A stretch of DNA of 36,808 bases, from assembly GCA_021157605.1 (NCBI GenBank), contig JAGGWG010000021.1, positions 1-36,808 on the forward strand. The letters are read 5' to 3'. The notes below the pieces were generated by a model, which was not told the origin of the DNA, did no database searches, and saw only the letters and a program-made list of their open reading frames with translations. A program made the position numbers and the translations under genes. This document shows, in pieces, positions 22,173-30,339 of the stretch. Each line of letters begins with the position of its first letter. Position 1 is the first letter of the stretch. The stretch is from a bacterium (GTDB lineage: Bacteria > Patescibacteriota > UBA1384 > JAGGWG01).

Positions 22173-22177
22173 TTAAA

Positions 22178-22423
22178 ATGGCTAAACAAAGCAAGGTGTT
22201 GGCTAAAATTGTCACTTTGAGCGAAAAAGGTCAATTGGTTATCCCTAAAGTGATACAGGAAAAGATGGGGCTAAAAACAGGGGAGCAAATGATAGTAATG
22301 GCTCAATCCAAGGGTTTTTTAATGGTAGCTCCCTTGCGTTTAGCTGAAAAATGGTTGTTAAAGGTTTTAGCAGGAATTTCTGCTTTTAAAAAGATTATCA
22401 AGGAAAATGGAAAAGATAATTGA
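22178..22423 (+). CDS. AbrB/SpoVT-family DNA-binding regulator
   Basis: From ATG 22178 it has 81 residues with one SpoVT-AbrB swapped-hairpin domain (T-L-S-E-K-G-Q-L-V-I-P-K-x-I-Q-E-K-M-G-L-K-T-G-E, about residues 12-36). Such domains are found in global regulators and in antitoxins, but no toxin partner lies next to it. It overlaps the ABC ATPase by 17 nt, so it probably controls the exporter and perhaps itself. An upstream start at 22055 would overlap tmk and the promoter and was rejected. Confidence 0.85.
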   Translation: MAKQSKVLAKIVTLSEKGQLVIPKVIQEKMGLKTGEQMIVMAQSKGFLMVAPLRLAEKWLLKVLAGISAFKKIIKENGKDN

Positions 22424-23225
22424 AGTTAAAAATTTAAGCAAACAGTTCAAAAACTTTAAAGCTGTTAAAAATATCTCCTTTGATGTCAAAAAAGGGGAGA
22501 TATTTGGTTTTTTAGGACCAAATGGAGCTGGAAAATCAACTACTATTAGGGTTCTTACTACTTTGCTTCGTCCTACTTCTGGGACAGTTAAGGTGGGTGG
22601 TTTTTCTGTTGATAAAGAGGCGGATAAAGTAAGAGAAAAAATAGGTTTAGTAGCAGAGAAAATTATTCTTTATGATTTACTGACTGCGAGAGAAAATCTT
22701 CATTTTTTTGGTCGTCTTTACCGTTTGCAAGCAGACGAATTAAATAAGAGAATTGATTTTTGGTTAAAAGAGTTGGGGATGAAGCGTTGGGAAAATAAAT
22801 TAGTAGGTTCATTTTCAACCGGGATGAAGCAGAGAGTTAATTTAGCTCGCGCCCTCCTCACTGAGCCGGATGTTCTTTTTTTAGATGAGCCTACATTGGG
22901 TTTGGATCCGCAAACAACAAGGCACATCAGAGATTTTATCTTGGCTTTAAACAAAAAAGGGAAAACAATAGTTTTGACTACTCACGATATGCATGAAGCA
23001 GAGCTTGTTTGTGATCGGATAGCGATTATAAATAAGGGAGAACTTGTTGCTGTTGATACACTGGAGGGTTTAAAAAAGAGAGTGCCAAAAATTAAAAACC
23101 CTTCCTTAGAAGAGATATTTTTAAATTTAACTGGCAAAGAGGTTAATGATTTGCCCAGAGCTAAAGTTGTGGGTTCTTCCCCTCATTTTAGGGGAGTGGT
23201 TAGAAAACAAAACCGTATAAGATAA
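22407..23225 (+). CDS. ABC exporter ATP-binding protein (DrrA/CcmA type)
   Basis: It is the ATPase of an ABC-2 exporter. It has 272 residues. Motifs are Walker A G-P-N-G-A-G-K-S-T (about residues 38-46), the signature F-S-T-G-M-K-Q-R, Walker B V-L-F-L-D-E-P-T-L-G-L-D and the switch H in T-T-H-D-M-H. The T-G-M-K form of the signature and the order ATPase-permease fit drug or lipid exporters of the DrrAB type. The permease follows 8 nt later. The substrate cannot be told. Confidence 0.95.
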   Translation: MEKIIEVKNLSKQFKNFKAVKNISFDVKKGEIFGFLGPNGAGKSTTIRVLTTLLRPTSGTVKVGGFSVDKEADKVREKIGLVAEKIILYDLLTARENLHFFGRLYRLQADELNKRIDFWLKELGMKRWENKLVGSFSTGMKQRVNLARALLTEPDVLFLDEPTLGLDPQTTRHIRDFILALNKKGKTIVLTTHDMHEAELVCDRIAIINKGELVAVDTLEGLKKRVPKIKNPSLEEIFLNLTGKEVNDLPRAKVVGSSPHFRGVVRKQNRIR

Positions 23226-23233
23226 TTAAAACT

Positions 23234-24472
23234 ATGTTAAAGTTTTGCCGTGAAGTTTTAGAAATCACTAAAAAGGATCTTAAAGAGCTTTTAAGGGACA
23301 GAATACGTCTAATTAGCTTTCTTTTGATGCCTATATTTATGATGACTATTATTGGTTATATATACCCTTCTCAAAATACAGTGCAAGGTATCCCTTTGGC
23401 AGTAGCTGACCAAGATAATTCAGAAATCAGTCAAGAGGTGGTCAATCAAATAAAAGAACTACATAATCCTGATAGTCAGCAACCTGTTTTTGAACTTATT
23501 TTTAAACAAAACAAAGAGGAGGTTAAAGACGCTATTAAAAAAGGAGATGCTAACGGTGGCTTAATAATTCTTGATGGTTTTGAAGACAAGATAAAAAAAG
23601 GAAGCTCAGCGACAATAGTTATAGTCGAGGACGAAGCTAATCCTATAGTCAGCCAAATTGTCTCCCAATTGTTAGATAAGTTTTTGTCCCAGTTGAGTTT
23701 AGGTTTTGCCCAGCAAAGAGTCAAGTTGTTGATTGAAAATGTCAATAAGCAGTTTAATGAGTTGCCGCAACATTCCTCTATAGCGCATTTTGGAACTAAG
23801 AGCTTTTTTGCTGTTCCTGATCTTAAACCTATCAAGGTCAGTTTTGAAGGGATTGTGGGTGAAGAAAGCAATTATTTTGAATTTATGGCGCCGGGTGTAA
23901 TGGCAATGGTAATTTTAACCGCTGTTTTAACTGGTTTGGCTAGCTCAATTTCCAGAGAGGAGGAAACAGGCACTATTGACGGGATTATGGTTGCTCCAGT
24001 AAGCCGTTTTTCTATTATTGTGGGCAAATCCTTTACTCAAGCCTTAAGAGGTATTGTGCAGGGTTTGATAATTCTAGCTTTATCAATGCTTCTTTTTGGT
24101 GTTAAGGTTTATGGCAGCTTTTGGCTTGTTTTGTTTTTAATGTTTTTGGGCATTTTTTCTTTTGTTGGTTTAGGGATTTTGGTTTCAGCTTTTGCCACGC
24201 GGCAGGAGACGGCTACTCAACTACTTTTTATGTTTCAGTTGCCGATGATTCTTTTATCAGGCGTGTTTTTTCCGATTCAGCAAATGCCTAAAATAATGCA
24301 GTATATATCCAAAGGCATACCTTTTACTTATATGGTTAATGCTTTGCGGCAGGTATTGGTTTTAGGCGCTTCTTTAGGTGATGTTAAAGTTGATATTTTT
24401 GTCTTAGCCGGCTTTGGTCTTTTAACTTTATTCATTGCAGTTCCTGTTTTTCGCTGGATAATGACGCGTTAG
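23234..24472 (+). CDS. ABC-2 type permease
   Basis: It is the membrane partner of the preceding ATPase. It has 412 residues with one TM near residues 24-46, a large extracytoplasmic region to about 220, then five or six TM segments. The segment R-E-E-E-T-G-T-I-D-G-I-M-V-A-P-V (about residues 244-259) matches the family E-R-E-x-G-T coupling helix, followed by the typical late G-V-F-F-P-I-Q-Q-M-P. Substrate unknown; an exporter role is inferred from the family. Confidence 0.93.
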   Translation: MLKFCREVLEITKKDLKELLRDRIRLISFLLMPIFMMTIIGYIYPSQNTVQGIPLAVADQDNSEISQEVVNQIKELHNPDSQQPVFELIFKQNKEEVKDAIKKGDANGGLIILDGFEDKIKKGSSATIVIVEDEANPIVSQIVSQLLDKFLSQLSLGFAQQRVKLLIENVNKQFNELPQHSSIAHFGTKSFFAVPDLKPIKVSFEGIVGEESNYFEFMAPGVMAMVILTAVLTGLASSISREEETGTIDGIMVAPVSRFSIIVGKSFTQALRGIVQGLIILALSMLLFGVKVYGSFWLVLFLMFLGIFSFVGLGILVSAFATRQETATQLLFMFQLPMILLSGVFFPIQQMPKIMQYISKGIPFTYMVNALRQVLVLGASLGDVKVDIFVLAGFGLLTLFIAVPVFRWIMTR

Positions 24473-24483
24473 GGTTTTTAGGG

Positions 24484-24511
24484 TTGTGAGTTTTTGATTT
24501 TGCGCTATACT
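24484..24511 (+). promoter_or_regulatory. Promoter of rbfA (leaderless arrangement)
   Basis: TTGTGA is followed after 16 nt by TATACT (24506-24511). The ATG at 24519 is 7 nt after the -10 box, so the transcript should begin at or next to the start codon. This starts the rbfA-pheST group, separate from the ABC operon. Confidence 0.65.
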
Positions 24512-24518
24512 CAGTTTG

Positions 24519-24860
24519 ATGTCTCGTTTGGAAAGAGTTAATTCTACTTTACAGGCTTTAATCAGCAAGTTTTTAGAAGAGGAGAGGGAAGTTTTTTCTC
24601 CTTATTTTTTGACGGTTAAAAAAGTGGAGGCAAGCAAAGATTTAAAAAATGCTAAAGTTTGGATTGCAGTTTTGGGTGATGACTTTTCTGAAGATGAGAT
24701 TTTGACAAAATTAGAGCTTTTGCGCAGTGATTTGCAAAGTTTTGTAGGTAAAAAGATTACTTTTAAGTTTAACCCCCGCCTAAGTTTTAAGATTGATTAT
24801 TCTGGTGAAAAAGCCCAGCGGATTGAAGAGATTTTACGCGGTCTTAAAGAGGAATCTTGA
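24519..24860 (+). CDS. rbfA: Ribosome-binding factor A
   Basis: RbfA is a KH-fold factor for late 30S maturation. From ATG 24519 it has 113 residues. The family pattern is visible: R-L-x-R-V-N-x-x-L at the start, V-x-x-S-K-D-L-K-N-A-K-V-W-I-A-V near residue 39-52, and the C-terminal R-L-S-F-K-I-D-Y-S-G-E-K-A-x-R-I-E-E-I-L. A TTG directly before the ATG is in frame but less likely, since the -10 box ends 7 nt before the ATG. RbfA is often near infB; here it heads a group with pheST. Confidence 0.88.
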   Translation: MSRLERVNSTLQALISKFLEEEREVFSPYFLTVKKVEASKDLKNAKVWIAVLGDDFSEDEILTKLELLRSDLQSFVGKKITFKFNPRLSFKIDYSGEKAQRIEEILRGLKEES

Positions 24861-24866
24861 AGTTTT

Positions 24867-24875
24867 TGTTAAAAT
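24867..24875 (+). promoter_or_regulatory. Extended -10 promoter before the small membrane protein
   Basis: TGTTAAAAT is an extended -10 box, identical to that of infA. No clear -35 box is present. The ATG at 24883 follows 7 nt after the box, another leaderless arrangement. It lies between rbfA and pheS, so it could give a second transcript for pheST. Confidence 0.5.
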
Positions 24876-24882
24876 AGGTTTG

Positions 24883-25236
24883 ATGTCAAAAAGATTAAGT
24901 TTAGGTCTTTTAGCGGTTTGGGGGTTGTCTTTGGTTGTTCTCTTGATTATTTTTTTTCGTGTTAATCCCTATGATCTCAACGAAAAAGAGCTGATATTTG
25001 TTTTATTTTGGGTTTTGCTTTTTCTTTTTCCTTTGGGTACTGGCATCTCGGTGTTGGCTCACAAAAATCTGATGCGCCGTTCTTTTGCCCAATGGTTGGT
25101 TTTGCGTCAAGGTTTTTTCTTTGCTCTTTACTTAACACTGCTCTTGGCTTTACAAATGTTTAGAGCCTTTAGTATATTAGGGGCAGGTATTTTATTGGTT
25201 GTTTTTTTACTTTTGGAACTTTATTTCAAAAATTAA
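24883..25236 (+). CDS. Small integral membrane protein of unknown function
   Basis: From ATG 24883 it has 117 residues with four hydrophobic segments at about residues 7-25, 36-56, 72-92 and 95-115. Short basic stretches (N-L-M-R-R) lie between the middle helices. I do not recognise the family. It starts 22 nt after rbfA and ends 3 nt before pheS, so it is likely co-transcribed with the synthetase genes. A longer frame from 24793 would overlap rbfA and lacks support. Confidence 0.75.
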   Translation: MSKRLSLGLLAVWGLSLVVLLIIFFRVNPYDLNEKELIFVLFWVLLFLFPLGTGISVLAHKNLMRRSFAQWLVLRQGFFFALYLTLLLALQMFRAFSILGAGILLVVFLLLELYFKN

Positions 25237-25239
25237 ACT

Positions 25240-25938
25240 ATGAGCGGTTCACTTCATCCCCTTACTATTTTTTTGCGCCAAGCAATAGCTGTATTTAGAG
25301 ATATGGGTTTTGAGGTTTTGGAAGGGCCTGAGATTGAGAGCGAATGGTACAACTTTGATTCTTTGAGGGTTCCAGAGTGGCACCCGGCAAGAGATGTTCA
25401 GGACACTTTTTATCTTGAGGACGGGCGTCTTTTAAGGACTCATACTTCAGCAATGCAGGTAAGAGCTATGGAAAAAAGAAAACCCCCGGTGCGTATTATT
25501 GTTCCCGGCAGAGTTTTCCGCAATGAAGCTACCGACGCTTCTCATGAGGCAAACTTTTACCAATTAGAGGGTTTTGCTATTGACTCGCATATTCAGATGA
25601 GGCATTTATTTGGAGTTTTGGAAAAATTTGTCAGAGAAATTTTTGGCTCTAAAACAAAGTATCGCTTTGTGCCTGCTTATTTTCCTTTTGTAGAACCCGG
25701 TACAGAAATGTTAATCCAGTTGGGCAAACAGAAAAAATGGCTAGAAGTTTTAGGAGCAGGTATGATACATCCTGAGGTTTTGAAAAATATGGGAGTGGAC
25801 CCAAATAAATTTCAAGGTTTTGCTTTTGGTATGGGGGTAGACAGGTTAGCAATGATTCTTGCTGGTTTTAATGATGTGAGGTTAAGTTATCAAGGGGATT
25901 TAAGGTTTTTAAAGCAGTTTAAGTTTAAAAAATGTTAA
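25240..25938 (+). CDS. pheS: Phenylalanyl-tRNA synthetase alpha subunit, short form
   Basis: PheS is the catalytic class II subunit that charges tRNA-Phe. Motif 2 is seen in G-R-V-F-R-N-E-A-T-D-A-S-H (90-102) followed by F-Y-Q-L-E-G, and motif 3 in G-F-A-F-G-M-G-V-D-R-L-A-M (193-205). At 232 residues it is about 100 shorter than usual: the N-terminal coiled-coil domain that contacts tRNA in well-studied enzymes is absent. The frame begins at an ATG directly after the previous gene and no upstream coding extension is possible. It overlaps pheT by 7 nt. Confidence 0.95.
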   Translation: MSGSLHPLTIFLRQAIAVFRDMGFEVLEGPEIESEWYNFDSLRVPEWHPARDVQDTFYLEDGRLLRTHTSAMQVRAMEKRKPPVRIIVPGRVFRNEATDASHEANFYQLEGFAIDSHIQMRHLFGVLEKFVREIFGSKTKYRFVPAYFPFVEPGTEMLIQLGKQKKWLEVLGAGMIHPEVLKNMGVDPNKFQGFAFGMGVDRLAMILAGFNDVRLSYQGDLRFLKQFKFKKC

Positions 25939-27827
25939 TCTCGCTTTCTTGGCTTAAAGAGTTTGTAGATTTTGAATTGAATGCTGAAGACACAGCCCAA
26001 CTTCTTTGTGGTTTGGGGCTGGAGACAGAGGTAAAGAATGATAATCTTTTGGATATTGAAATTACGCCTAATAGGGGTGATTGTCTTTCTGTTTTAGGAG
26101 TTGCTCGAGAAATAGCCGCTAAATTAGGAAAAAATCTTCATTTACCTAAACCAAAAATTAAAGAAGAGAGTGAAGACCTAGCTTTTGACTTAAGGTTTTC
26201 AGCTAAAGCCAAAGAGCGCACTTTTCGCTATACCTACAGGGTTGTAAGAGATATAAAGGTTCAGGCTTCTCCAAAGTGGATTCAGGACAAACTTATTTCT
26301 TATGGTTTTCGTCCTATTAACAATATCGTTGATATTACTAATTTGGTAATGATTGAGCTGGGTCAACCCTTGCACGCTTTTGATTTTGAAAAATTAGGTG
26401 GGACATTGTTTTTGCGTACCGCTAAAAAGGGAGAGTCTCTTATAACTCTGGATGGCAAAGAGCGCAAGTTAAGCAAAGACATACTTGTGGCCGAAGATAA
26501 AAAAGGACGCCTGACTGATCTCTGCGGGATTATGGGCGGTTTTTACAGTGAAGTCAGTGAGAACACTAAAACAATTATTCTGCAGTCAGCTGTTTTTGAT
26601 CCTATAACTATTCGTTTGGCTTCTAAAAAATTAAGGCACCAGACAGATGCTTCCTATCGATACGAAAGGGCGGTTGATTTTCTTATAACTAAGTTGGCTT
26701 TGGACAGAGCTACAGAATTGATTTTAGCTGCTAGTGGAGGCAGGGCTTTGCCTGCAAAGGATTTGGTTTTTAGAGAGCCGCAAAAAGAAAAGATAGATTT
26801 TTCTCTTCAGCAATTAAATAATCTCTTGGGTAGTTCTTTTTCTGCTAATGAGGTAGGAGAGATTTTGGAAAGATTGAATTTTGTTGTCCAGAAAAATGGG
26901 GTTAATTTTTCTGTGCAGGCTCCCAGTTATCGCTGGTTTGATATTAAGTATTGGCAGGATATAGCCGAAGAAGTGCTGCGAGTTAAAGGATATGATTCTT
27001 TGCCTTCAGAAGCACTTAGCTCAACTACAAAACCAGCTAATCCTGAATTTAGCTTTAAAGAGTTTTTAAAAGACAAATTAGCAGCTTTGGGATTTTCAGA
27101 AACCTTGTCCTGCTCATTTATTTCCCGCCAGGATAAAGACATTTTTTCTTTTTCAAAACCCCTTAAAATCAAAAACCCTCTTTCTATAGAAAATGAATAT
27201 TTTCGTCCTGTTCTTTTAGTAAATCTTTTAAAACAGGTTGCTGGTAATCCTTGGTTTTCAGAAGTAAAGTTTTTTGAAATTGGCCGCGTGGCTGATAAAA
27301 AAGGCGAAGCAGAGCATCTTATTGTTCTAGTAGCTAAAAAGAAGGGTAGGAAAGAGATAGAAAAGGCGCAAAAAGAGCTTAGCTCTTTAGGGATAAAGAC
27401 CAAGATAGAAGAAGTGTCTCAGAGCATTTTGCAAAAATTAAAAATAAAAAAGCCTGTTTTTTATCTTGAAACAGCTCTTGTTCCTGCTAAAAGAAAAAAG
27501 GTAGATTTTATACTGCCTAAAATCATCAAGGTGAAAACCCCTTCTTCTTTTCCGCCGGCCCAAATTGACCTTTCTTTTATAGTTTCTTGTCAAGTTAAGG
27601 CAGAAGAGATAGAAAAAACCCTTGGTTCTCATCCTAGAGTGATTCTGGTGGAGTTATTTGATGAGTTTCAGTCTGAAAAGTTTGGCAAAAACAGAAAAAG
27701 TGTTGCTTTCCATCTTTGGTTGGAACATCCAAAGAGGGCGCTAAAAGAAAAAGAAATTGTAGAGATTATGGAAAGTTTAGCTCAAGATGTAGAAAAGAAG
27801 TTTACTGCCCAGTGGCGAAAAGGATAG
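25932..27827 (+). CDS. pheT: Phenylalanyl-tRNA synthetase beta subunit lacking the EMAP-like B2 domain
   Basis: PheT pairs with PheS in an alpha2-beta2 enzyme. It has 631 residues against about 790 usually. The first 35 residues (S-L-S-W-L-K-E-F-V-D-F) run directly into D-I-E-I-T-P-N-R-G-D-C-L-S-V-L-G (41-56), so the OB-fold tRNA-binding insert B2 that normally separates them is missing. The B3/B4 editing region, the B5 part and the C-terminal ferredoxin-like anticodon-binding domain (from about residue 545) remain. Together with short PheS this is a minimal enzyme. Confidence 0.95.
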   Translation: MLISLSWLKEFVDFELNAEDTAQLLCGLGLETEVKNDNLLDIEITPNRGDCLSVLGVAREIAAKLGKNLHLPKPKIKEESEDLAFDLRFSAKAKERTFRYTYRVVRDIKVQASPKWIQDKLISYGFRPINNIVDITNLVMIELGQPLHAFDFEKLGGTLFLRTAKKGESLITLDGKERKLSKDILVAEDKKGRLTDLCGIMGGFYSEVSENTKTIILQSAVFDPITIRLASKKLRHQTDASYRYERAVDFLITKLALDRATELILAASGGRALPAKDLVFREPQKEKIDFSLQQLNNLLGSSFSANEVGEILERLNFVVQKNGVNFSVQAPSYRWFDIKYWQDIAEEVLRVKGYDSLPSEALSSTTKPANPEFSFKEFLKDKLAALGFSETLSCSFISRQDKDIFSFSKPLKIKNPLSIENEYFRPVLLVNLLKQVAGNPWFSEVKFFEIGRVADKKGEAEHLIVLVAKKKGRKEIEKAQKELSSLGIKTKIEEVSQSILQKLKIKKPVFYLETALVPAKRKKVDFILPKIIKVKTPSSFPPAQIDLSFIVSCQVKAEEIEKTLGSHPRVILVELFDEFQSEKFGKNRKSVAFHLWLEHPKRALKEKEIVEIMESLAQDVEKKFTAQWRKG

Positions 27828-27872
27828 AAAATCTTTTTAACCTCAGGTTTAACTGGAAAAAAGCTGTTAATT

Positions 27873-27881
27873 TGTTAAGAT
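27873..27881 (+). promoter_or_regulatory. Extended -10 promoter of aspS
   Basis: TGTTAAGAT has an extended -10 form. The ATG at 27888 is 6 nt downstream, predicting a leaderless aspS mRNA. No good -35 box lies at 16-18 nt. Confidence 0.5.
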
Positions 27882-27887
27882 AAAAAT

Positions 27888-29276
27888 ATGAAACAATTTT
27901 TTTGTTTAGAAACAAAAGATCTTGGGGGTTCAGAGGTAGAGCTTTTTGGCTGGATAGAGAATCGGCGTGATCACGGCAAAATTATTTTTCTGGATTTAAG
28001 AGATGCTTCAGGGGTTGTCCAGCTGGTGGTTTTACCTGGTTCTAAAGCTTACAAAACAGCTAAAAAATTAGGGCCTGAATTTGTAGTAAGAATTAAGGGT
28101 AGGGTAAACAGAAGGCCGGAAAAGATGGTCAATAAAAAAATTGCTACCGGAAAAGTAGAAGTTGAAGTTTTAGAGCTTGAAATTATATCTAAAGCCAAAA
28201 CCCCTGTTTTTGAGATAGATAAAGATACTCGTAAGGTAAGGGAAGATACTAGACTCTCTTTTAGATATCTGGATTTGCGCAGCCAACGAATGAAGAATAA
28301 TTTAAAAAAACGCCAAGAGCTACAAAATGCTTTTAGAGAACTTCTTTTAGAAAAACATTTTTTTGAGATAGAAACCCCTTATCTTACTAAGGGCACTCCG
28401 GAGGGGGCAAGGGAATTTATAATACCTTCAAGGCTTCAGCCCGGCAAGTTTTATGTTTTACCCCAGTCGCCACAGCAGTTCAAGCAGCTTTTGATGGTGG
28501 CTGGTTTTGAACGTTATTTTCAATTTGCCCGCTGTTTTCGTGATGAAGACCCTCGCGGTGATAGGCAGTTTGAGTTTACCCAGCTTGATATAGAAATGAG
28601 TTTTGTCAGCGAGGAAGATGTTCTTAATGTTGTAGAGGAAATGGTGATTAAAGCTGTTAAAAAGGTTTATCCTAACAAAAAGATTACTTCTCTTCCTTTT
28701 CCTCGTTTAACCTACAAAGAGGCGATGCGTGATTATGGCACTGACAAGCCTGATTTAAGAAAAGACAAGAGTGCTGAAGAATTGGCTTTTGTTTGGATTA
28801 CAGATATGCCCCTATTTGAGTGGTCAGAAAGTGAGCAGAAAATAGTTTCTGTGCACCATCCTTTTACAGCTCCCAAAGAGGAGGATGAAGAAAAAATGGA
28901 GAAATCGCCTGACAAAGTTAGGGCTCAAGCTTATGATTTAGTTCTTAATGGGGTAGAGTTAGGTGGAGGGAGTATTAGGATTCACAAACCTGATTTGCAA
29001 AAAAAAGTTTTTAAGATTTTGGGGTTAACTCCTAAAGAAACAGAAGAGAAATTCGGTCACTTGCTTGAGGCTTTTGGCTACGGTACTCCTCCTCACGGAG
29101 GTATTGCTTTAGGCTTTGATCGTTTAGTGATGCTTTTACAAGGAGAGAAAAGTGTCAGGGAGGTGATTGCCTTTCCTAAAACCGGAGATGGCAGAGATTT
29201 GCTGATGGGAGCTCCGGCTGAAATTCCTGAAAAGCAATTAGGGGAAATTCATATTAAAATCAAAAAGAAAAAATAG
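27888..29276 (+). CDS. aspS: Aspartyl-tRNA synthetase lacking the GAD domain
   Basis: This class II synthetase charges tRNA-Asp. It has 462 residues against about 590 in typical bacteria. The N-terminal OB domain has G-W-I-E-N-R-R-D-H-G (21-30), motif 2 is F-R-D-E-D-P-R-G-D-R-Q (217-227), and motif 3 is G-I-A-L-G-F-D-R-L. The GAD insertion is missing: M-R-D-Y-G-T-D-K-P-D-L-R (280-291) is joined to F-V-W-I-T-D-M-P-L-F-E-W by nine residues. His29 is at the position where His marks non-discriminating and Leu marks discriminating bacterial enzymes, so tRNA-Asn may also be charged with Asp. It is followed 2 nt later by the carboxypeptidase gene. Confidence 0.95.
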   Translation: MKQFFCLETKDLGGSEVELFGWIENRRDHGKIIFLDLRDASGVVQLVVLPGSKAYKTAKKLGPEFVVRIKGRVNRRPEKMVNKKIATGKVEVEVLELEIISKAKTPVFEIDKDTRKVREDTRLSFRYLDLRSQRMKNNLKKRQELQNAFRELLLEKHFFEIETPYLTKGTPEGAREFIIPSRLQPGKFYVLPQSPQQFKQLLMVAGFERYFQFARCFRDEDPRGDRQFEFTQLDIEMSFVSEEDVLNVVEEMVIKAVKKVYPNKKITSLPFPRLTYKEAMRDYGTDKPDLRKDKSAEELAFVWITDMPLFEWSESEQKIVSVHHPFTAPKEEDEEKMEKSPDKVRAQAYDLVLNGVELGGGSIRIHKPDLQKKVFKILGLTPKETEEKFGHLLEAFGYGTPPHGGIALGFDRLVMLLQGEKSVREVIAFPKTGDGRDLLMGAPAEIPEKQLGEIHIKIKKKK

Positions 29277-29278
29277 CT

Positions 29279-30166
29279 GTGTTTTTAACTTGGTTTTTGA
29301 GTTTTGTTTTACTTTTGGCGCCTTGGCTTCCCTCTTCTTGTTCGCAGTGGGCAGAAAATAAGCTTTCTCAAAGATTTAATTTAGAGTATAGAGACGAATT
29401 ATCAGAAATAAAGAGTTTTCCTTTAGTAGAAGGCAGTTTTAATTTTCGCCCCCAGAGTGCGATTGTGGTTGATGTTAATAGCGATTTTGTTGTTTTGGAG
29501 AAAAACGCTGCTCTTAGGCGTCCTATTGCCAGTTTAACCAAGATGATGAGCTCTTTAGTTTTGGTTCAGAATAAAAAACTTGGGGAAGTGATAACTATTA
29601 CTGATAAAACTACTGAAGTAGAGGGTAGCAGGGCTGGATTTAAAGCAGGAGAAAAATTTAAGGTTAAAGAATTAGTTAGGGCTATGCTTGTCCGTTCAGC
29701 CAATGATGCTGCTTATGCCTTACAAGAATATTTTGCTACTGAAGAATTTAATTTAGTAAAAGCAATGAATGAGGAGGCGCAAAGATTGGGGCTGAAAAAT
29801 ACTTATTTCGCAGATGCTATTGGTTTAAGCGAAAAAAACACATCTACAGCATGGGAAGTTTATCTGTTGGCTAAAGAGTTGTTGCAGAACAAGTGGCTGG
29901 CAGATGTTGTTTCTCAAAGCCACCTTGATGTTTGTTCTTTAGATGGGAATTGCTACTCTCTTTGGAATACAAACCGCTTAGTGCGTCAAGGTTTTAAAGG
30001 GATAAAAACCGGTTATACAGAAGAAGCTGGCCATTGTTTGGCAGCATTAAAATATGTTCAAAACCATCCTGTTATTATTGTTGTTTTAGGAGCGGCTGAC
30101 GGCCATATTAGGTTTGAAGATGTAGAGTTGGCAGGAGCTTGGTTAGAACGTTCAGCTCTTTACTGA
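29279..30166 (+). CDS. dacA: D-alanyl-D-alanine carboxypeptidase (PBP5/S11 type)
   Basis: This is a peptidoglycan-trimming enzyme acting outside the membrane. It has 295 residues from a GTG start. It begins with a hydrophobic signal segment (about residues 2-20). Active-site motifs are SLTK (85-88), SAN (140-142) and KTG (243-245). The C-terminal PBP5 beta domain and amphipathic anchor are missing, so it is shorter than E. coli DacA. Its presence indicates a peptidoglycan wall. It converges with the minus-strand microprotein. Confidence 0.92.
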   Translation: MFLTWFLSFVLLLAPWLPSSCSQWAENKLSQRFNLEYRDELSEIKSFPLVEGSFNFRPQSAIVVDVNSDFVVLEKNAALRRPIASLTKMMSSLVLVQNKKLGEVITITDKTTEVEGSRAGFKAGEKFKVKELVRAMLVRSANDAAYALQEYFATEEFNLVKAMNEEAQRLGLKNTYFADAIGLSEKNTSTAWEVYLLAKELLQNKWLADVVSQSHLDVCSLDGNCYSLWNTNRLVRQGFKGIKTGYTEEAGHCLAALKYVQNHPVIIVVLGAADGHIRFEDVELAGAWLERSALY

Positions 30167-30239
30167 TTCCTATTTCGAGAGAAAAAAGCGCAATAAAAAC
30201 CTCTTTTTTAAACTTGGTTCAATTTTGTTTTTCTAAAAT

Positions 30240-30317
30240 TTACTTAGAAGTAGTGATTGCCCACCAGATGAGGGCAATAACTACTACGGCAATAACTACC
30301 CACCAATACCAAGCCAT
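30240..30317 (-). CDS. Trp-rich single-pass membrane microprotein (25 residues)
   Basis: A short frame on the minus strand from ATG 30317 to TAA 30240-30242 encodes 25 residues: MAWYWW, then a hydrophobic V/I/A/L core of about 11 residues, then IWW and a polar tail AITTSK. Tryptophans cluster at both ends of the hydrophobic core, as interface residues do in a single transmembrane helix. It has its own promoter (30340-30368) with perfect spacing. The family is unknown. Its size is too small for a homology call by eye; it could still be a chance frame within a small RNA. Confidence 0.5.
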   Translation of the reverse strand: MAWYWWVVIAVVVIALIWWAITTSK

Positions 30318-30339
30318 AGAAGGTTTAGTTTGTAGCTTT

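Noticed and set aside
22055-22177. Upstream extension of the AbrB-like gene
   Set aside because: It overlaps the tmk start and both divergent promoters; ATG 22178 fits the domain and promoter.
24471-24487. TTAGGG-like direct repeat after the permease gene
   Set aside because: Only two copies with unequal spacing; no telomere or repeat array.
24793-24882. Upstream extension of the small membrane protein
   Set aside because: It overlaps rbfA by 68 nt in another frame and adds a non-hydrophobic start; ATG 24883 follows a -10 box at 7 nt.
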